64,000 bases of DNA, taken from NCBI RefSeq assembly GCF_003999195.1, contig NZ_RJVR01000253.1, positions 1 through 64,000 of the forward strand. Direction: 5' to 3'. A program made the position numbers and the translations under genes. Positions 36,955 through 48,727 of the stretch are shown here, in pieces; positions within the stretch are counted from its first letter, which is position 1; the number at the start of each line of letters is the position of its first letter. The notes beneath the pieces are model-generated. The model saw only the letters and a list, made by a program, of their open reading frames with translations, was not told the DNA's origin and did no database searches. The DNA comes from Streptomyces soli (lineage in GTDB: Bacteria; Actinomycetota; Actinomycetes; Streptomycetales; Streptomycetaceae).

Positions 36955-39623
36955 TGGAGTCGGCTGAAATCCGCCGCCGCTGGCTGCGCTTCTTCGAGGA
37001 GCGCGGGCACACCGTTGTGCCTTCGGCGTCCCTCATCGCCGACGACCCCACGCTGCTGCTGGTCCCGGCGGGCATGGTCCCCTTCAAGCCGTACTTCCTC
37101 GGTGAGGTCAAACCCCCCTTCAAGCGCGCCACGAGCGTGCAGAAGTGCGTGCGCACCCCCGACATCGAAGAGGTCGGCAAGACCACCCGGCACGGCACGT
37201 TCTTCCAGATGTGCGGCAACTTCTCCTTCGGCGACTACTTCAAGGAAGGCGCCATCACCTACGCCTGGGAGCTGCTCACCAGCTCCGTGGCGGACGGCGG
37301 CTTCGGCCTTGAACCCGAGAAGCTCTGGATCACCGTCTACGAGGACGACGACGAGGCCGAGCAGATCTGGCGCGAGAAGATCGGCGTCCCCGCCGAGCGC
37401 ATCCAGCGCCTCGGCATGGGCCCCAACTTCTGGTCCATGGGCGTCCCCGGCCCCTGCGGCCCGTGCTCCGAGATCAACTACGACCGCGGCCCCGAGTTCG
37501 GCGAAGAGGGCGGGCCGGCGGTCAACGACGAGCGGTACGTGGAGATCTGGAACCTGGTCTTCATGCAGTACGAGCGCGGCGAGGGCACCGGCAAGGAGGA
37601 CTTCCCGATCCTCGGCGACCTGCCCGCCAAGAACATCGACACCGGCCTCGGTCTCGAACGCCTCGCCATGATCCTGCAGGGCGTACAGAACATGTACGAG
37701 ACCGACAACCTGCGCGTCGTCATCGACAAGGCGACCGAGCTGAGTGGGGTCGCCTACGGCGCCGCCCACGCCTCCGACGTGTCGCTGCGCGTGGTCGCGG
37801 ACCACATGCGTACGTCCGTCATGCTCATCGGCGACGGCGTCAGCCCCGGCAACGAGGGCCGCGGCTACGTGCTGCGTCGCATCATGCGCCGTGCCATCCG
37901 CAACATGCGTCTGCTCGGCGCCAACCAGCCGGTCGTCGCCGACCTGGTGGACGTCGTCATCAACTCGATGGGCCAGCAGTACCCGGAGCTGATCGAGGAC
38001 CGCAAGCGCATCGAGACCGTCGCCCTGGCCGAGGAGGCCGCCTTCCTCAAGACGCTCAAGGCCGGCACCAACATCCTCGACACCGCCGTCAGCGAGACCA
38101 AGGCCTCCGGCGGCAAGGTGCTTCCCGGTGACAAGGCCTTCCTGCTCCACGACACCTGGGGCTTCCCGATCGACCTCACCCTCGAAATGGCCTTCGAGCA
38201 GGGCCTGTCGGTGGACGAGGAGGGCTTCCGCCGGCTCATGAAGGAGCAGCGGGACCGCGCCAAGGCCGACGCCATGGTCAAGAAGAGCGGCCACGCCGAC
38301 CTCTCCGCCTACCGGGCCGTCGCCGACGCCGCCGGCACCACCGAGTTCACCGGCTACACCCACAATGAGGGCGAGGCCACCGTCGTCGGCCTGCTGGTCG
38401 ACGGCGTGCCGTCCCCGGCCGCCAACGAGGGCGACGAGGTCGAGGTCATCCTCGACCGCACCCCCTTCTACGCCGAGGGCGGCGGCCAGCTCGCCGACAC
38501 CGGCCGGATCCGGATCGACACCGGCGCCGTCATCGAGGTCCGCGACGTCCAGCAGCCGGTGCCGGGTGTCACCGTGCACAAGGGCGTCGTCCAGGTCGGC
38601 GAGGTCACCGTCGGCTCGGGCGCCCTGGCCCAGATCGACCTCGTACGCCGCCGGTCCATCGCCCGCGCCCACAGCGCCACCCACCTCACCCACCAGGCGC
38701 TGCGCGACGCCCTCGGCCCGACCGCCGCCCAGGCCGGTTCGGAGAACTCCCCGGGCCGCTTCCGCTTCGACTTCGGCTCGCCGACCGCCGTCCCCGGCAC
38801 GGTGCTCACCGACGTCGAGCAGAAGATCAACGAGGTGCTCGCCCGCGAACTCGACGTGACCGCCGAGGTCCTGCCGATCGCCGAGGCCAAGAAGCAGGGC
38901 GCCATCGCCGAGTTCGGCGAGAAGTACGGCGACCGGGTGCGCGTCGTCACCATCGGCGACTACTCCAAGGAGCTGTGCGGCGGCACGCACGTCGGCAACA
39001 CCGCCCAGCTCGGCCTGGTCAAGCTGCTTGGCGAGTCCTCGATCGGCTCCGGCGTGCGCCGCGTCGAGGCCCTGGTCGGGGTGGACGCCTACAACTTCCT
39101 GGCCCGCGAGCACACGATCGTCTCCCAGCTCACGGACCTGGTGAAGGGCCGCCCCGAGGAGCTGCCCGACAAGATCTCCGGCGTCCTGGCCAAGCTCAAG
39201 GACGCCGAGAAGGAGATCGAGCGCTTCCGCGCCGACAAGGTGCTCCAGGCCGCCGCCGGGCTCGCCGCCGGCGCCCAGGACGTCAAGGGCGTCGCCCTGG
39301 TGACCGGTACGGTCCCGGAGGGCACCGGCGGCGACGACCTGCGCAAGCTGGTCCTGGACGTACGGCAGCGCATCACCGGCGGCCGCCCGGCCGTCGTGGC
39401 CCTGTTCACCGTGACGAACGGCCGCCCGCTGACCGTCGTCGCCACCAACGAGGCCGCCCGCGAACGCGGCATCAAGGCCGGCGAGCTGGTCCGTACCGCC
39501 GCCAAGACCCTCGGCGGCGGCGGTGGCGGCAAGGACGACGTGGCCCAGGGCGGTGGCCAGAACCCGGCCGCCGTCGGGGAGGCCATCGGCGCCGTCCAGC
39601 GTCTCGTCGCTGAGAAGGCCTGA
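36954..39623 (+). CDS. alaS: Alanyl-tRNA synthetase
   Basis: The product is 889 aa. Class II catalytic core with [21 protein letters not shown]-like motif 2, an editing domain with HSATH near residue 573 and CGGTH near residue 675 (metal ligands), then the DHHA1 C-Ala domain ([12 protein letters not shown]). It charges tRNA-Ala and clears Ser/Gly-tRNA-Ala. ATG 36954 overlaps the stop before it, and the alaS stop overlaps the ruvX start. Confidence 0.97.
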   Translation: MESAEIRRRWLRFFEERGHTVVPSASLIADDPTLLLVPAGMVPFKPYFLGEVKPPFKRATSVQKCVRTPDIEEVGKTTRHGTFFQMCGNFSFGDYFKEGAITYAWELLTSSVADGGFGLEPEKLWITVYEDDDEAEQIWREKIGVPAERIQRLGMGPNFWSMGVPGPCGPCSEINYDRGPEFGEEGGPAVNDERYVEIWNLVFMQYERGEGTGKEDFPILGDLPAKNIDTGLGLERLAMILQGVQNMYETDNLRVVIDKATELSGVAYGAAHASDVSLRVVADHMRTSVMLIGDGVSPGNEGRGYVLRRIMRRAIRNMRLLGANQPVVADLVDVVINSMGQQYPELIEDRKRIETVALAEEAAFLKTLKAGTNILDTAVSETKASGGKVLPGDKAFLLHDTWGFPIDLTLEMAFEQGLSVDEEGFRRLMKEQRDRAKADAMVKKSGHADLSAYRAVADAAGTTEFTGYTHNEGEATVVGLLVDGVPSPAANEGDEVEVILDRTPFYAEGGGQLADTGRIRIDTGAVIEVRDVQQPVPGVTVHKGVVQVGEVTVGSGALAQIDLVRRRSIARAHSATHLTHQALRDALGPTAAQAGSENSPGRFRFDFGSPTAVPGTVLTDVEQKINEVLARELDVTAEVLPIAEAKKQGAIAEFGEKYGDRVRVVTIGDYSKELCGGTHVGNTAQLGLVKLLGESSIGSGVRRVEALVGVDAYNFLAREHTIVSQLTDLVKGRPEELPDKISGVLAKLKDAEKEIERFRADKVLQAAAGLAAGAQDVKGVALVTGTVPEGTGGDDLRKLVLDVRQRITGGRPAVVALFTVTNGRPLTVVATNEAARERGIKAGELVRTAAKTLGGGGGGKDDVAQGGGQNPAAVGEAIGAVQRLVAEKA

Positions 39624-40087
39624 TGCGCAGGGGCCGGCGCCTCGCGATCGACGTCGGGGACGCCCGGATCGGGGTCGCCTCGTGCGACCCCGACGGGGTC
39701 CTCGCCACCCCGGTCGAGACCGTGCCGGGGCGCGACGTCCCGGCGGCCAAGCGCCGGCTCAGCGAGATCGTCGCCGAGTACGAGCCGATCGAGGTCGTCG
39801 TCGGGCTCCCTCGCTCCCTCAGCGGTAGCGAGGGACCCGCCGCGGCCAAGGTCAGGGCCTTCGCGCAGGATGTGGCGAAAATCATCACACCGGTCCCGGT
39901 GCGGCTGGTCGACGAGCGGATGACCACCGTCACCGCCACCCATGGACTGCGCGCTTCGGGCGTCAAGGCCAAGAAGGGCCGGGCCGTGGTGGATCAAGCG
40001 GCTGCCGTCGTCATCCTGCAGAGCGCACTTGAGACCGAACGGGTGTCTGGTAAAGCTCCGGGCGAGAGCGTCGAACCGTTTATCTGA
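39623..40087 (+). CDS. ruvX: Holliday junction resolvase-like / pre-16S rRNA nuclease (YqgF/RuvX)
   Basis: The product is 154 aa with an RNase H-like fold: AIDVGDARIGVASCDPDG, VVGLPRSLSGSEG and LVDERMTTVTA carry the conserved acidic residues. E. coli YqgF processes the 16S rRNA 5' end, and a junction-resolving role has been proposed in other species. ATG 39623 shares its A with the alaS stop. The alaS-ruvX-mltG order is conserved in actinobacteria. Confidence 0.93.
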   Translation: MRRGRRLAIDVGDARIGVASCDPDGVLATPVETVPGRDVPAAKRRLSEIVAEYEPIEVVVGLPRSLSGSEGPAAAKVRAFAQDVAKIITPVPVRLVDERMTTVTATHGLRASGVKAKKGRAVVDQAAAVVILQSALETERVSGKAPGESVEPFI

Positions 40088-40173
40088 TCGCGGTACGGTA
40101 ACGTTCCGCGCTGCACAGCCCTTCCACAAGCGGGGCTGCCGACCGGCTGCCACCACGCGAGGCTAGGGGATCG

Positions 40174-41898
40174 ATGACTGACTATGGCCGGAGCCCCGGC
40201 TCCGAACCGTGGCACCCCGAAGATCCTCTCTTCGGTGACCAGTGGGACAGCAACCAGCAGCACCAGCAGCAGCCCCAGTACCGGCAGCAGCAGGGCGGCT
40301 GGGACCCATACGCGACGGGCCAGCAGCCCCAGTACGACCAGCAGGGCTACCAGCAGCCGCAGCAGCACCAGCAGCCGCAGCAGCACCAGCAGCCGCAGCA
40401 GCAGTACGACACTTGGGGCGGCGCCCCGGCCGCGTACGGCGGGAACCCGGGCGACCCATACGGCGACCCCTACGCCAACGGCGGCCAGCAGGCCGACTAC
40501 TACGGCCAGGGCGGCTACCCGCCGCCCCAGCCCCCGCAGTACCAGGGGCAGCAGCCGCAACACCCCCAGCAGCCCCAACAGCAGCAGCACTACGGGCAGC
40601 AGCAGTACGACCAGCAACAGCAGCCCCAACAACAGCAGCAGCCGCAGCCCCAGCAGCAGCCGCTGCGCACCAGCCCCCCGCCGCCCGCGGACTGGGACCC
40701 CGAGGCGATCCCCGCCGAGGAGACCCACGCCTTCTTCACCGGCGGCGACGATGACGACGAGGACGACGACCCGCGCGACGGCCGTCGCACACGCGGCGGC
40801 AAGGGCAAGACCAAGGGCGGCAAGAAGCGCCGCAGCGGCTGCGCGTGCCTCGTCGTGCTGCTCGTCCTCGGCGGCGGTGGCGCGGGCGCGACCTGGTACG
40901 GCTACCAGTACTACCAGCAGCACTTCGGCCCGGCCCCGGACTACTCCGGCTCCGGCAAGGGCGAGGTCCAGGTCGAGATCCCCAAGGGAGCGAACGGGGT
41001 CGCGATCGGCAACATCCTCAAGAAGGCCGACGTGGTCAAGAGCGTCGAGGCCTTCACAACGGCGGTCAGCGCCGACCCCAAGGGCCAGCTCATCCAGGCC
41101 GGCGTCTACGTGCTACGCGGGCAGATGTCCGCCAAGTCGGCCGTCACGATGATGCTCGACCCCAGCTCCCAGAACGTGCTGATCATCCCCGAGGGCCTGC
41201 GCGCCACCAAGATCTACGGGCTGATCGACGCCAAGCTCAAGGTCAGCTCCGGCACCACCGAGAAGGCCGCCCAGGACAACGTCGGCTCGCTCGGCCTGCC
41301 CTCGTACGCCGGCGACAACCCCGAGGGCTTCCTCTACCCGGCGCGCTACTCGATCGGCAGCAAGATCACGCCCGTCGCCCTGCTCAAGCAGATGGTCCAG
41401 AACGCCAAGACCGAGTACACCAAGCTCGACCTCGCCGCCGCGGGCAAGAACGTCAACCTCACCAGCGCCTACGACGTGATAATCGAGGCGAGCATCCTGC
41501 AGGCCGAGGTCGACCAGAAGGCGGACATGGGCAAGGCCGCCCGCGCCCTTTACAACCGGCTCAACACCACCCGCACCAACCACAAGCTGGAGCTCGACTC
41601 GACGCTGCAGTACCACCTGGACAAGACCAATCTGACCAGCGCCGAACTCGCCTCGAACGCCGGTGGCTTCAACACCTACACCAACACCGGCCTGCCTCCG
41701 ACGCCCATCGCCAACCCGGGCGCCGACGCCATAGAGGCCGTCCTGAACCCGACCAAGGGCGACTGGGTGTACTGGGTGACGGTCAAGCCCGGCGACACCC
41801 GCTTCGCCGTGACCTGGGCCGACCACCTCAAGAACGTCAAGGTGTACTGCGAATACCATGGCCAGACCCTGAACTCGACCTCCGGATCGTGCCAGTAA
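40174..41898 (+). CDS. mltG: Endolytic transglycosylase MltG with a glutamine-rich cytosolic region
   Basis: The product is 574 aa. The first 170 or so residues are low-complexity, dominated by Gln with Pro, Tyr and Gly. An acidic patch (about 190-200) and a Lys/Arg-rich patch follow, then a membrane helix (about 224-242) starting CACLVVLLVL. The YceG/MltG domain fills the rest, with candidate catalytic Glu445 in EASILQAEVDQ. MltG cuts nascent peptidoglycan and sets glycan length. The start at ATG 40174 has only a weak site. The long Gln tract may drive self-association, which is inference. Confidence 0.9.
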   Translation: MTDYGRSPGSEPWHPEDPLFGDQWDSNQQHQQQPQYRQQQGGWDPYATGQQPQYDQQGYQQPQQHQQPQQHQQPQQQYDTWGGAPAAYGGNPGDPYGDPYANGGQQADYYGQGGYPPPQPPQYQGQQPQHPQQPQQQQHYGQQQYDQQQQPQQQQQPQPQQQPLRTSPPPPADWDPEAIPAEETHAFFTGGDDDDEDDDPRDGRRTRGGKGKTKGGKKRRSGCACLVVLLVLGGGGAGATWYGYQYYQQHFGPAPDYSGSGKGEVQVEIPKGANGVAIGNILKKADVVKSVEAFTTAVSADPKGQLIQAGVYVLRGQMSAKSAVTMMLDPSSQNVLIIPEGLRATKIYGLIDAKLKVSSGTTEKAAQDNVGSLGLPSYAGDNPEGFLYPARYSIGSKITPVALLKQMVQNAKTEYTKLDLAAAGKNVNLTSAYDVIIEASILQAEVDQKADMGKAARALYNRLNTTRTNHKLELDSTLQYHLDKTNLTSAELASNAGGFNTYTNTGLPPTPIANPGADAIEAVLNPTKGDWVYWVTVKPGDTRFAVTWADHLKNVKVYCEYHGQTLNSTSGSCQ

Positions 41899-41927
41899 CC
41901 AGACCGCCGCAGGAGCCCTGAACCCGT

Positions 41928-42764
41928 ATGCCCAGCGCCCGCAGAGCAGCAGTGCTCGGCTCGCCCATCGGCCACTCGCTCTCCCCGGTGCTGCACCGCG
42001 CCGCCTATGCCGAGCTGGGCCTGACCGGCTGGTCGTACGACCGCTTCGAGGTGGATGAGGAGGCCTTGCCGGGTTTCCTCAAGGAGCTGGAGGCCGAACG
42101 GCAGCGGTGGGCCGGTCTCTCGCTCACCATGCCGCTGAAGCGCGCGGTGATCCCACTCCTCGACGAGATCACCGAAACGGCGGCCTCCGTCGAGGCCGTC
42201 AACACGGTGGTCCTCACCGACGACGGCCGCCGCCTCGGCGACAACACCGACATCCCCGGCATGGTCGCCGCCCTGCGCGAGCGCGGCGTCGACCGCGTCG
42301 AATCGGCCGCCGTCCTCGGCGCCGGCGCCACCGCATCCTCCGCCCTGGCCGCCCTCTCGGCCATCTGCACCGGCGAGGTCACCGCGTACGTACGCAGCCC
42401 CGACCGTGCCGCCGAGATGCGCCAGTGGGGTGAGCGGCTGGGCGTCGCAGTCCGCACCGCCGCCTGGGAGGACGCCGCCGAGGCGCTCCACGCTCCGCTG
42501 GTGATCGCCACGACCCCTGCGGGGGCTGCCGACGCGCTGGCCGGCGCCGTGCCCGAGGCCCCGGGCACGCTCTTCGACGTGCTCTACAACCCGTGGCCCA
42601 CGCCGCTTGCCGCCGCCTGGTCAGCGCGCGGCGGCGCGGTCGTCGGCGGGCTCGACCTCCTGGTGCACCAGGCGATGCTGCAGGTCGAGCAGATGACCGG
42701 GCTCAAGCCCGCCCCGCTCGCCGCGATGCGCGCGGCGGGTGAGGCAGCGCTGCGCGGCCGCTGA
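41928..42764 (+). CDS. aroE: Shikimate dehydrogenase
   Basis: The product is 278 aa. Shikimate-site residues are in GSPIGHSLSPVLH, the catalytic Lys is in LTMPLKR, Asp is in GDNTDIPG and Gln in HQAMLQ. The nucleotide loop is LGAGATASSAL, a variant GxGxxx motif. It reduces 3-dehydroshikimate with NADPH. It opens the cluster aroE-aroC-aroK-aroB; about 140 bp separate it from aroC, so aroC may have its own promoter. Confidence 0.93.
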   Translation: MPSARRAAVLGSPIGHSLSPVLHRAAYAELGLTGWSYDRFEVDEEALPGFLKELEAERQRWAGLSLTMPLKRAVIPLLDEITETAASVEAVNTVVLTDDGRRLGDNTDIPGMVAALRERGVDRVESAAVLGAGATASSALAALSAICTGEVTAYVRSPDRAAEMRQWGERLGVAVRTAAWEDAAEALHAPLVIATTPAGAADALAGAVPEAPGTLFDVLYNPWPTPLAAAWSARGGAVVGGLDLLVHQAMLQVEQMTGLKPAPLAAMRAAGEAALRGR

Positions 42765-42902
42765 GTGCGTCCGCACCGTGGACCGGCGCAAACTACGTTG
42801 GGAAACGTGGGAGGATCGAATGGCAGCTTTCGCCCCGAGCCGCAGTCGTACGAAGAGGGGCGCTGGCCGCACTTTCGTACGCGCAGTACTTGAGGAGCAC
42901 CG

Positions 42903-44083
42903 TTGAGCAGGTTGCGCTGGCTGACCGCGGGGGAGTCGCACGGCCCCGCACTCGTGGCGACGCTGGAGGGACTTCCCGCCGGCGTGCCGATCACCACGGA
43001 CATGGTGGCGGACGCGCTGGCGCGGCGGCGGCTGGGCTATGGCCGCGGTGCCCGGATGAAGTTCGAGCGGGACGAGGTCACCTTCCTGGGGGGTGTACGG
43101 CACGGCCTGTCGCTCGGCAGCCCGGTCGCGGTCATGGTCGGCAACACCGAGTGGCCCAAGTGGGAGCAGGTCATGGCGGCCGACCCCGTCGACCCCGAGA
43201 TCCTCGCCGGCCTGGCCCGCAACGCCCCGCTGACCCGGCCCCGCCCCGGCCACGCCGACCTGGCGGGCATGCAGAAGTACGGCTTCGACGAGGCCCGGCC
43301 GATCCTGGAGCGCGCCAGCGCCCGTGAGACCGCCGCCCGCGTCGCGCTGGGCGCGGTGGCCCGCTCGTACCTCAAGGAGACCACCGGCATCGAGATCGTC
43401 TCCCATGTCGTGGAGCTGGCGGCGGCCAAGGCCCCGTACGGCGTTTACCCGACCCCGGCGGACGTCGAGCAGCTCGACGCCGACCCGGTGCGCTGCCTGG
43501 ACGCCGACGCCGGCAAGCGGATGGTCGCCGAGATCGACCAGGCCCACAAGGACGGCGACACCCTCGGCGGCGTGGTGGAGGTGCTCGCGTACGGCGTGCC
43601 GGTGGGCCTCGGCTCGCACGTGCACTGGGACCGCCGGCTGGACGCACGACTGGCCGCCGCGCTGATGGGCATCCAGGCCATCAAGGGCGTTGAGGTCGGC
43701 GACGGCTTCGGCCTCGCCCGGGTGCCGGGCTCCAAGGCACATGACGAGATCGTCCCGACCGCCGACGGCATCCGCCGCACCACCGGCCGCTCAGGCGGCA
43801 CCGAGGGTGGCCTGACCACCGGCGAGCTGCTGCGTGTACGGGCCGCCATGAAGCCGATCGCGACCGTGCCGCGCGCGCTGGCCACGATCGACGTGACCAC
43901 CGGCGAGGTGGCCCAGGCCCACCACCAGCGCTCGGACGTGTGCGCGGTGCCGGCCGCCGGGATCGTCGCCGAGGCGATGGTCGCGCTGGTGCTGGCCGAC
44001 GCGGTGGCCGAGAAGTTCGGCGGCGACAGCGTCCCCGAGACCCGCCGCAACGTCCAGGGCTACCTCGACAATCTGGTCATCCG

Positions 44084-44087
<4 letters not shown>
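42903..44087 (+). CDS. aroC: Chorismate synthase
   Basis: The product is 394 aa. Signatures [11 protein letters not shown] near the start, [14 protein letters not shown], and the FMN-site regions [13 protein letters not shown] and [17 protein letters not shown] are intact. It converts EPSP to chorismate with reduced FMN. The start codon is TTG (42903), with GAGGAG five bases upstream. The stop overlaps the aroK ATG (ATGA). Confidence 0.96.
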
Positions 44088-45741
<1,654 letters not shown>

Positions 45742-46253
45742 CTGGGTTGGGGGTAGGCCGTCCTCCCCCACTCAAAGGAAGCTTTGGGGGAGGCTGGCCC
45801 AACCCGGCCGCACCCGGCAACGGGTACGCACCACGACGGTGGGTGGGCGGGGCCGGCTCGGCGCCCTGAGGCCGGCCCGGGGGGCTGGTTCCCCCACCCC
45901 GCCCCTTCCCGAAACCAGGGGCGCTGCCCCTGGACCCCGGACAGGTGCATTGTTGGGCGCGGGTCCGTGGCCGGGTTGTGCCAGCTCCCCCAGCTAGACG
46001 CTGGGTGGGGGTACCCCCGGCCGAAGGCTGGGGGAGTGCCCCCATCTCGCTCCGCTCGCCTTGCGGAACGTGCTCCCACAACCCGGTGGGCCCCGGGCCG
46101 GGGCCCGGGGCGGAACCCCGGAAGCCTAGCGGGGAGGGGCGGGCGGGCCGGGCCGTTCACACAACTGGGCCCCGGGACGGTACCGTTCGGTAGCGAACGG
46201 CGCTGAATCCGCCGGTCGTGTAAGCAAAGCCGTACGAGACGGAGTGGGCCGAC
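45742..46253. repeat. Gap filled with palindromic repeats; no gene seen
   Basis: The gap begins with a hairpin (45762-45770 with 45785-45793, inner AAAG/CTTT) that may terminate aroB. The motif GGCTGGCCCAACCCGG (45792-45807) also occurs near 14.43 kb. The inverse of the GGTTTCGGGAAGGGGCGGG arm is at about 45899-45917. A CTCCCCCAG...CTGGGGGAG palindrome follows at about 45987-46036. Short frames here are GC-skew artefacts. A start-proximal promoter for the kinase-like gene may lie at 46190-46250, but no clear hexamers were found. Confidence 0.75.
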
Positions 46254-46919
46254 ATGCAGCACGCTGTGGGGCCGCCGCAGCCCTCCGGCACCACCGGGCA
46301 CTTCCCCCTGCCGCCAGGTGCCGCGGTCCAGCTGCCGCAGGCACAGCCGCAGGCGCAGCCACACGCACCCGTGGCGGTCCTGCTGATCGGCGCGGCGGGC
46401 GCGGGCAAGACGACCATCGCCCGCCACTGGGCGGACCACCGCGGCGTACCGACGGCGCACATCAGCCTGGACGACGTACGTGAATGGGTGCGGTCGGGGT
46501 TCGCGGACCCCCAGTCGGGCTGGAACGAGCACTCCGAGGCGCAGTATCGACTCGCCCGCCGCACCTGCGGGTTCTCGGCCCGCAATTTCCTGGCCAACGG
46601 CATCTCCTGCATCATCGACGACGCCGTCTTCCCCGACCGGCCCGTGGTCGGCCTCGGCGGCTGGAAGCGGCACGTGGGCCCCGGGCTGCTGCCCGTCGTC
46701 CTCCTCCCCGGCCTGGACGTGGTCCTGGCCCGCAACGCGCAGCGCTCGGGCAACCGCCGCCTGTCCGATGACGAGGTCGCCCGCATCCACGGCCGCATGG
46801 CCGGCTGGTACGGCTCCGGGCTGCCCATCATCGACAACTCCCAGCTCGACGTCCCCGCTGCCGCGACCGCGCTCGACAGCGTCGTGGCCCGCAGCCTCCA
46901 GGGGCCCCCGGCCTGGTAG
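46254..46919 (+). CDS. P-loop kinase-like protein (AAA_33/zeta-toxin type)
   Basis: The product is 221 aa. A Pro/Gln-rich head of about 40 residues leads into Walker A GAAGAGKTTIARHW. LDDVREWVRSGF supplies the Asp expected in small-molecule kinases, and a lid-like RNAQRSGNRRLSDDEV follows. Zeta toxins and polynucleotide or sugar kinases share this fold. There is no antitoxin gene beside it, so a toxin role is not supported. It is 78 bp upstream of the M24-like gene on the same strand. The substrate is unknown. Confidence 0.7.
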   Translation: MQHAVGPPQPSGTTGHFPLPPGAAVQLPQAQPQAQPHAPVAVLLIGAAGAGKTTIARHWADHRGVPTAHISLDDVREWVRSGFADPQSGWNEHSEAQYRLARRTCGFSARNFLANGISCIIDDAVFPDRPVVGLGGWKRHVGPGLLPVVLLPGLDVVLARNAQRSGNRRLSDDEVARIHGRMAGWYGSGLPIIDNSQLDVPAAATALDSVVARSLQGPPAW

Positions 46920-46997
46920 GCGCACGTGGGGCCCGGCGAGCGCACTGCCGGACCCTCTCAAGAGGCCGTCCGCCGGGCCCCGACGTACGCTCGCCAC

Positions 46998-48107
46998 ATG
47001 TCCGAGGTGCACGCTGTCCGCCGGGAACGTCTTCGTGACCGCTGCGCCGCGGCCGGGGCGGAAGCGGCCCTGGTCTCGCGCCCGGCCAACGTCCGTTACC
47101 TGACCGGCTGCGCCCCCGCCGACGCCGTCCTGCTGGTCGGTCCCGGCTCGCAGGACGTCCTGGTCCACCGCCGCCGGCCGTCCGGCGACCTCGCCGAGGG
47201 CCAGGTGCCGGAGGACGTACGGGCCGTGGTGCTGCCCGCGCCGGACGGCGACCCGGTCGTGGCCGCAGCCGGTCTCGCCCAGGAGCGCAAGGCCGAGGCG
47301 CTGGCCGTCGAGGAGCACCACCTGACGGTCGCCCGGCACCGCGCCATCGCCTCCGTCGTGCCCGGCATCCGGCTGGCCGACCTGGGCGGGGCTGTGGAGC
47401 AGCTGCGCCTGGTCAAGGACGAGCAGGAGATCTCGGCCCTGCGGATCTCCGCCGAGATCGCCGACCAGGCCCTCGGCGAACTGCTGGAATCCATCCTGGT
47501 CGGCCGCACCGAACGGCACCTCGCCCTGGAACTGGAGCGCCGCCTGGTCGACCACGGCGCCGACGGCCCCGCCTTCCCCACGTACGTCGGGACCGGGCCC
47601 CACTCCGGCGCCGCGAACCACCTCCCGACCGACCGGCGGGTCGAGGAGGGCGACTTCCTCACCGTCTGTCTGGGCGCCAACTACCGCGGATACCGGTGCG
47701 AGGTCGGCCGTACCTTCGTCATCGGGACGACTCCCGCCGACTGGCAGATCGACCTGTACGAGCTGGTCTTCGCCGCCCAGCGAGCCGGCCGCGAGGCCCT
47801 CGCACCGGGTGTGGCCTGCCGCGATGTCGACCGTGCCGCCCGCCAACTGGTGGCCTCCGCCGGGTACGCGGAAGCGCTGGGGGAGAGCACCGGGCACGGC
47901 GTCGGCCTGGAGATCGGCGAGGACCCTCGGCTGTCGCCCGCGGCCATGGGTAAACTGGACGCTTGCGTGCCGGTCACCGTCGAACCGGGGGTCCACCTTC
48001 CGGGCCGAGGCGGTGTCCGCATCGACGACACACTCGTCGTACGTCCTCAGGCGGACGGCGGGCCCGAGCTACTCACCATCACGACCAAGGAGCTGCTCGC
48101 CCTTTAG
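46998..48107 (+). CDS. Peptidase M24 (Xaa-Pro peptidase/prolidase) homologue with altered metal site
   Basis: The product is 369 aa with the M24 creatinase-type N-domain and pita-bread C-domain. Only two of five metal ligands are canonical: H300 (STGHGVGLE) and E329 (VTVEPG). The first Asp is C224 (LTVCLGANY), the second Asp is E235 (GYRCEVGRT), and the last Glu is D343 (GGVRIDDT). Loss of D-x10-D suggests weak or no aminopeptidase activity, or another metal. It lies just upstream of efp, where PepP/PepQ genes are common. ATG 46998 is the start; TACGCT eight bases upstream suggests a leaderless mRNA. Confidence 0.85.
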   Translation: MSEVHAVRRERLRDRCAAAGAEAALVSRPANVRYLTGCAPADAVLLVGPGSQDVLVHRRRPSGDLAEGQVPEDVRAVVLPAPDGDPVVAAAGLAQERKAEALAVEEHHLTVARHRAIASVVPGIRLADLGGAVEQLRLVKDEQEISALRISAEIADQALGELLESILVGRTERHLALELERRLVDHGADGPAFPTYVGTGPHSGAANHLPTDRRVEEGDFLTVCLGANYRGYRCEVGRTFVIGTTPADWQIDLYELVFAAQRAGREALAPGVACRDVDRAARQLVASAGYAEALGESTGHGVGLEIGEDPRLSPAAMGKLDACVPVTVEPGVHLPGRGGVRIDDTLVVRPQADGGPELLTITTKELLAL

Positions 48108-48158
48108 TGGGCGCGCACATTTGGTCTCCGCAGCAGCAGTCCAGGAGATTCCGCAACC

Positions 48159-48725
48159 GTGGCATCCACGAACGACCTCAAGAACGGCCTCGTGCTCAAG
48201 CTCGACGGAGGCCAGCTCTGGTCCGTAGTCGAGTTCCAGCACGTCAAGCCCGGCAAGGGCCCCGCCTTCGTCCGTACGAAGCTCAAGAACGTGCTCTCCG
48301 GCAAGGTCGTCGACAAGACCTTCAACGCCGGTGTGAAGGTCGAGACGGCCAACGTCGACAAGCGCGGCATGCAGTTCTCCTACAAGGACGGCGAGAGCTT
48401 CGTGTTCATGGACATGGACACGTACGACCAGATCTACGTCTCTCCCGAGGTGGTCGGCGACGCCGCCAACTACCTCCTCGAGGGCTTCGAGGCCGTCGTC
48501 GCGATGTACGAGGGCTCGCCGCTCTACATCGAACTCCCGGCCGCTGTCGAACTCGTCATCGAGTACACCGAGCCCGGCGTCCAGGGCGACCGCTCCACTG
48601 GCGGCACCAAGCCCGCGCGCCTGGAGACCGGTTACGAGGTCGGCGTGCCGCTCTTCATCACCACGGGTGAGAAGATCAAGGTCGACACCCGCACGGGTGA
48701 CTACCTCGGCCGGGTGAACAACTAA
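48159..48725 (+). CDS. efp: Translation elongation factor P
   Basis: The product is 188 aa with three beta-barrel domains, full length. The tip loop that reaches the peptidyl-transferase centre is [10 protein letters not shown] with Lys33. No EpmA/EpmB or EarP gene is nearby, so the tip Lys may be unmodified; this is inference. EF-P relieves stalling at proline runs. GTG 48159 has AGGAG upstream. nusB starts two bases after its stop. Confidence 0.96.
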   Translation: MASTNDLKNGLVLKLDGGQLWSVVEFQHVKPGKGPAFVRTKLKNVLSGKVVDKTFNAGVKVETANVDKRGMQFSYKDGESFVFMDMDTYDQIYVSPEVVGDAANYLLEGFEAVVAMYEGSPLYIELPAAVELVIEYTEPGVQGDRSTGGTKPARLETGYEVGVPLFITTGEKIKVDTRTGDYLGRVNN

Positions 48726-48727
48726 CC

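Noticed and set aside
36948-39113. 721-codon open frame on the reverse strand
   Set aside because: Shadow of alaS, with typical antisense composition.
40240-40700. Possible tandem repeat or CRISPR-like array
   Set aside because: The CAGCAG-rich pattern is coding for the MltG glutamine tract; there are no regular spacers.
46254-46919. Zeta-type toxin of a toxin-antitoxin pair
   Set aside because: The P-loop fits the fold, but no small antitoxin gene lies next to it; only a repeat-filled gap is upstream.
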